This document shows positions 5,747 to 8,018 of a DNA stretch of 8,018 nucleotides, piece after piece. Made by a program: the position numbers and the translations under genes. The notes under the pieces were generated by a model, which saw only the letters and a program-made list of their open reading frames with translations, ran no database searches and was not told the DNA's origin. The DNA comes from an uncultured Actinomycetes bacterium (GTDB lineage: Bacteria > Actinomycetota > Actinomycetes > S36-B12). Every line of letters begins with the position of its first letter. The stretch's first letter is position 1. The stretch is taken from contig CALFIA010000180.1 in assembly GCA_937876275.1 (NCBI GenBank), positions 1-8,018 of the forward strand, given 5' to 3'.

Positions 5747-7669
5747 TCAGGCGGACGCGTGCATCAATTTTCGTCCGACCCAATTCGCGCCTGACTTCAT
5801 TCCTGCCCAGGTGCTCTTAGCGCCGTGAACAAGCTTGTTTTTCGCACTCGTTGCCTTCCTTGCGGAATGGCCCTTGGCGTTTGACCAAGCTCCGGCGGCA
5901 GCTCCGCGCATGCCACCCAGAGCGGAGCCGACGCCGACGACAGCGTTAGACGCCATCGCCGAAAGTCCGGCCTTGGCGCCGAAGAACATCCCCGCCGCTC
6001 CGCGCGCCAACGTGCCGGCAACACTGTTATGGCTGTTCAGGTGGTCGTTACCCCACTGCTTTCCTCTGTCGAAGCCTTCACCTGCTGACGCCGAGATGCC
6101 GCGTGGGGTCCAGCCAGAATTCGCGAGTGAGGTTCGGGCGGCAGCTGCCCCCTCGGAGTAACTCTCTCCGTGCTTGGCGAAGTCATCCTCGGGAACTCCG
6201 GCCGCCTCGTGATTAGAGCCATCAAATGAGGGGCGACTGCTGATTCCATTTTCGAGCACATCCGCCTGGCGGGAGCCATCCTTGCCCCACCAGTGCTTGT
6301 TCTTCTCAGCGTTTCTTTGGGCTTCCGCACGCTTCTTCGTGCCGGTCAAGTAGTGGTAAGCAGATGCCGTGCCTCGCACGGGAGCGGCTGCAAGGTTCGC
6401 ACCCGCACTCACGGCGAGGCCACCAAGCCCCATGGCTCCATGGGCATCAGCCGTATGCGCAGCCACCACCTTGGCAGCGCCGCCTCCGATACCAAGAGCA
6501 GACTTCGCACCGGCAAGTCCAAACTTGCCCTTTTTCAAATCCTCTTCACCGCCGGTGCCGTCAATCACGTCGGCAGCGTGATTTAGGAGATTGCCAGGCA
6601 TCTCCAGCACCTTGTTGACCTTGCCTGACAGCGTCGACTTCGGGCTGACGTCGGGCAAAGGCGCATCAAGAGCCTTTCTACCCGGCGTGCCATGCATGAG
6701 CCATTTCTCCTTTCCATGCTGGTCCTTTCCGCCATACACGCGTTCTGCGTGGTGACCAAACATGGCTTCTGAATCCGTGATGGACGTTTCTTCCGGGGAG
6801 AAATGGCCGGCCTTCTTCACTTCCTTGCCAAGCTCCAACGCCTTACCGTGCGCCCGAATGCCGTCCAGAAGGTATCTACCCTTGGGGTAAATCGGACGGC
6901 TAGTACCGTCCTTCATTTTGATTTCGGGACCAACGGCGCGAATGTGCGAGTGAGCCGCCTCGCTGGACAGTTCCTCACCACTAGCCTTCGCGCGCGCTTG
7001 CTTGTTCTGAATTTCCGCGAGATCAGAGCGGAACTGGTCACCGTGTTCGTGGAGAGCATTGACGTGCTCATGCAACTTTTGCCGAGTGTCGTCGGCGATG
7101 CCTGTGGATTTGATTCCCGCCAACTTCTGCATTCCGTGCGCGCCCGACTGCAGCATGATCCCCACGTGCTTCGTGGTCTCGGCCACGTGAAGTGGCGTAT
7201 GGACTTCGGCTGCCTCGAGCCCGGCCTGAAGCCCCTCACCCAAAGGACTGTCGAGCCCGCGCATGGCCTTTTGACCACGCCGTTCCCATGTGTGTTTGCC
7301 GGCTGTCTTGTTTCCGGACAAAAAGGCACCGGTGCGGGCAATGCCTCCAGTAATCCACGACCCCATCGAACGCGACGACGCAGCCGGAGCCGTACCCATG
7401 GAGGGTCGCTCAGACAGGGCATCCCGATGAGCCTCAGAACCCCGCGGCTCAACGTGGCTTTCACTCGGACGCTCGAACATCGCGTCACGATGGACCTCAG
7501 CGTCCCGCGGCTCGTCCTCGCTCGTACTCAACCGTGCCGACTCGTCCGTGGATGGCCGCGGGCTTCTGAGACCTTCACTTGCGGAGCTGAAAGAGCCGCG
7601 CTCGTCCGCTCCAGATGAACGTTGCAGCGAGGAACGACGCTGCTCATCTAGAACCTGGGGCTCAGGCAT
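5747..7669 (-). CDS. 640-residue Ala/Gly/His-rich protein of unknown function
   Basis: Unrecognised; no catalytic signature or signal peptide is visible. Residues 1-100 are polar and Ser/Arg/Glu-rich (likely disordered), with a 21-residue tandem repeat at 53-94 (E-P-R-x3-x-H-R-D-A in both units). Residues 100-185 are mixed helical and Gly-rich. Residues 190-245 are charged and coiled-coil-like with many His. Residues 250-345 form the most globular-looking part (GRYLLDG, AERVYGGKDQHGKEKW). Two Gly/Ala-rich, weakly hydrophobic segments follow (about 385-432 and 552-597), and the C-terminus is basic (W-x2-AK spacing, GRKL). There is no Cys in the chain. Third codon positions look less GC-biased than in neighbouring genes, so recent transfer is possible. 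The composition recalls secreted effectors, toxins or virion-associated proteins, but that is only a guess. Its stop lies 66 bases from the tRNA-Lys CCA. The ATG at 7669 has only a weak upstream GAG. Confidence 0.72.
   Translation of the reverse strand: MPEPQVLDEQRRSSLQRSSGADERGSFSSASEGLRSPRPSTDESARLSTSEDEPRDAEVHRDAMFERPSESHVEPRGSEAHRDALSERPSMGTAPAASSRSMGSWITGGIARTGAFLSGNKTAGKHTWERRGQKAMRGLDSPLGEGLQAGLEAAEVHTPLHVAETTKHVGIMLQSGAHGMQKLAGIKSTGIADDTRQKLHEHVNALHEHGDQFRSDLAEIQNKQARAKASGEELSSEAAHSHIRAVGPEIKMKDGTSRPIYPKGRYLLDGIRAHGKALELGKEVKKAGHFSPEETSITDSEAMFGHHAERVYGGKDQHGKEKWLMHGTPGRKALDAPLPDVSPKSTLSGKVNKVLEMPGNLLNHAADVIDGTGGEEDLKKGKFGLAGAKSALGIGGGAAKVVAAHTADAHGAMGLGGLAVSAGANLAAAPVRGTASAYHYLTGTKKRAEAQRNAEKNKHWWGKDGSRQADVLENGISSRPSFDGSNHEAAGVPEDDFAKHGESYSEGAAAARTSLANSGWTPRGISASAGEGFDRGKQWGNDHLNSHNSVAGTLARGAAGMFFGAKAGLSAMASNAVVGVGSALGGMRGAAAGAWSNAKGHSARKATSAKNKLVHGAKSTWAGMKSGANWVGRKLMHASA
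7388..7513 (-). repeat. Two-unit 63-bp in-frame tandem repeat in the 640-residue protein
   Basis: Residues 53-73 and 74-94 of the protein align unit to unit: EPR, then three residues, x-HRDA, two residues, ERPS. At DNA level the units share CCGCGGCTC exactly (7442-7450 and 7505-7513, + strand) plus scattered codons. The repeat is therefore diverged and was kept in frame. Confidence 0.6.
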
Positions 7670-7802
7670 GCGGGCTCAATTCGTAGGACTTGGACGAAAC
7701 CTAGCGGATGCCTTAGAGCCGTGCCGGTGAGACTGCTCGAATCCGTCGGGTATCCATTCCGCTGGTTCCCCCAGGCACGTCAGCGTCGAAATTCGCGCGC
7801 AC

Positions 7803-7808
7803 TATGGT
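7803..7808 (+). promoter_or_regulatory. Candidate -10 box for a leaderless membrane-protein mRNA
   Basis: TATGGT ends seven bases before the ATG at 7816, and no Shine-Dalgarno precedes that ATG. This is the spacing expected for a leaderless actinobacterial transcript. No convincing -35 is seen. It lies in the 146-base divergent gap between the 640-codon gene and the partial gene; otherwise I see nothing in that gap. Confidence 0.35.
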
Positions 7809-7815
7809 TCCTCTT

Positions 7816-7999
7816 ATGAACCGCTCGCCTCGCTTTTCGGGCAGCACGCGCGTCATACGCGGCGCTGCCTTGGGCGTTGCCGCAGTGTTCATCACGATCA
7901 TGGGCCACTCCGCCGGACACGGTGAGCTTCCTGAGCCAGGCTTACTCCTGCTGCTCCTCCCTCTGGCCGTTGCCCTAGGTGCCCTGGTCGCCCACAAGC
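7816..7999 (+). CDS. Small integral membrane protein, N-terminal part, cut by the contig end
   Basis: From ATG 7816 the frame encodes a basic N-terminus (M-N-R-S-P-R-F...R-V-I-R). A first hydrophobic helix (about residues 16-30) and a short loop with GHSAGHGELPEPG follow, then a second, leucine-rich helix (about 42-60) ending A-H-K. The positive-inside pattern and two helices joined by an AGH..LP turn resemble small uncharacterised actinobacterial membrane proteins. I cannot name the family or function. Genomic sequence stops near 7999; the next six or seven codons come from sequencing adapter and must not be read as protein. The gene is divergent from the 640-codon gene, 146 bases apart. Confidence 0.65.
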
Positions 8000-8018
8000 A
8001 GATCGGAAGAGCGTCGTG
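8000..8018. other. Illumina TruSeq adapter remnant at the contig end
   Basis: The final 19 bases, AGATCGGAAGAGCGTCGTG, equal the start of the standard Illumina TruSeq read-through adapter as I know it. They sit exactly at the contig terminus, so this is untrimmed library sequence and not biology. The first A could also be genomic. Confidence 0.97.

Noticed and set aside
6803..7618. 271-codon open frame on the + strand
   Set aside because: It lies fully antisense to the 640-codon gene, is rich in Arg/Leu/Ser, shows no domain, and looks like a by-product of GC-rich codon structure.
7713..7997. 94-codon - strand frame at the contig end
   Set aside because: It is antisense to a clean two-helix membrane protein start, its composition is Arg/Pro/Ser noise, and its start codon abuts the adapter.

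Overview
The window looks like an actinobacterial (Actinomycetota) contig, probably from short-read or metagenome assembly. The evidence is GC-rich coding sequence, a cysK-cysE cysteine operon, Sec-exported proteins typical of high-GC Gram-positives, a CCA-encoding tRNA-Lys(CTT), and TANNNT-type -10 boxes placed as for leaderless mRNAs. No single gene fixes the genus.

Both ends of the contig are suspect. The first ~255 bases encode the C-terminal end of a PurL-like protein that runs in frame into the C-terminal half of cysteine synthase CysK. Codon choice changes abruptly at the join, so this is most likely a chimeric assembly and not a natural fusion. The last 19 bases (8000-8018) match the Illumina TruSeq adapter, so the genome sequence really ends near 7999.

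Layout: purL fragment / cysK fragment (+), then cysE (+), a short-spaced cysteine-biosynthesis pair. Converging on it from the other strand is a probable two-gene unit: an SDR oxidoreductase followed by a RidA-like protein. Divergent from the SDR is a 62-codon DUF5522-type Cys cluster protein (+). Next is a 360-residue membrane-anchored Cys/His-rich protein of unrecognised family (-), divergent from a secreted SGNH/GDSL hydrolase (+); only 27 bases separate their start codons. Then come tRNA-Lys(CTT) with a good intrinsic terminator (+), a 640-residue unrecognised Ala/Gly/His-rich protein (-), and the start of a small two-helix membrane protein (+) cut by the contig end.

CysE makes O-acetylserine and CysK converts it to cysteine. 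The CysE chain ends in Ile, as needed for the classic CysE-CysK complex. RidA-family proteins often deal with reactive enamines from PLP enzymes, but this copy lacks the usual catalytic Arg. The two exported proteins in the middle suggest a cell-surface theme. The most novel items are the Cys/His-rich protein, which shows a ~35-residue Cys-based repeat, and the 640-residue orphan. No intergenic stretch exceeds about 150 bases. I saw no CRISPR array, insertion sequence, phage gene or recognised defence system.
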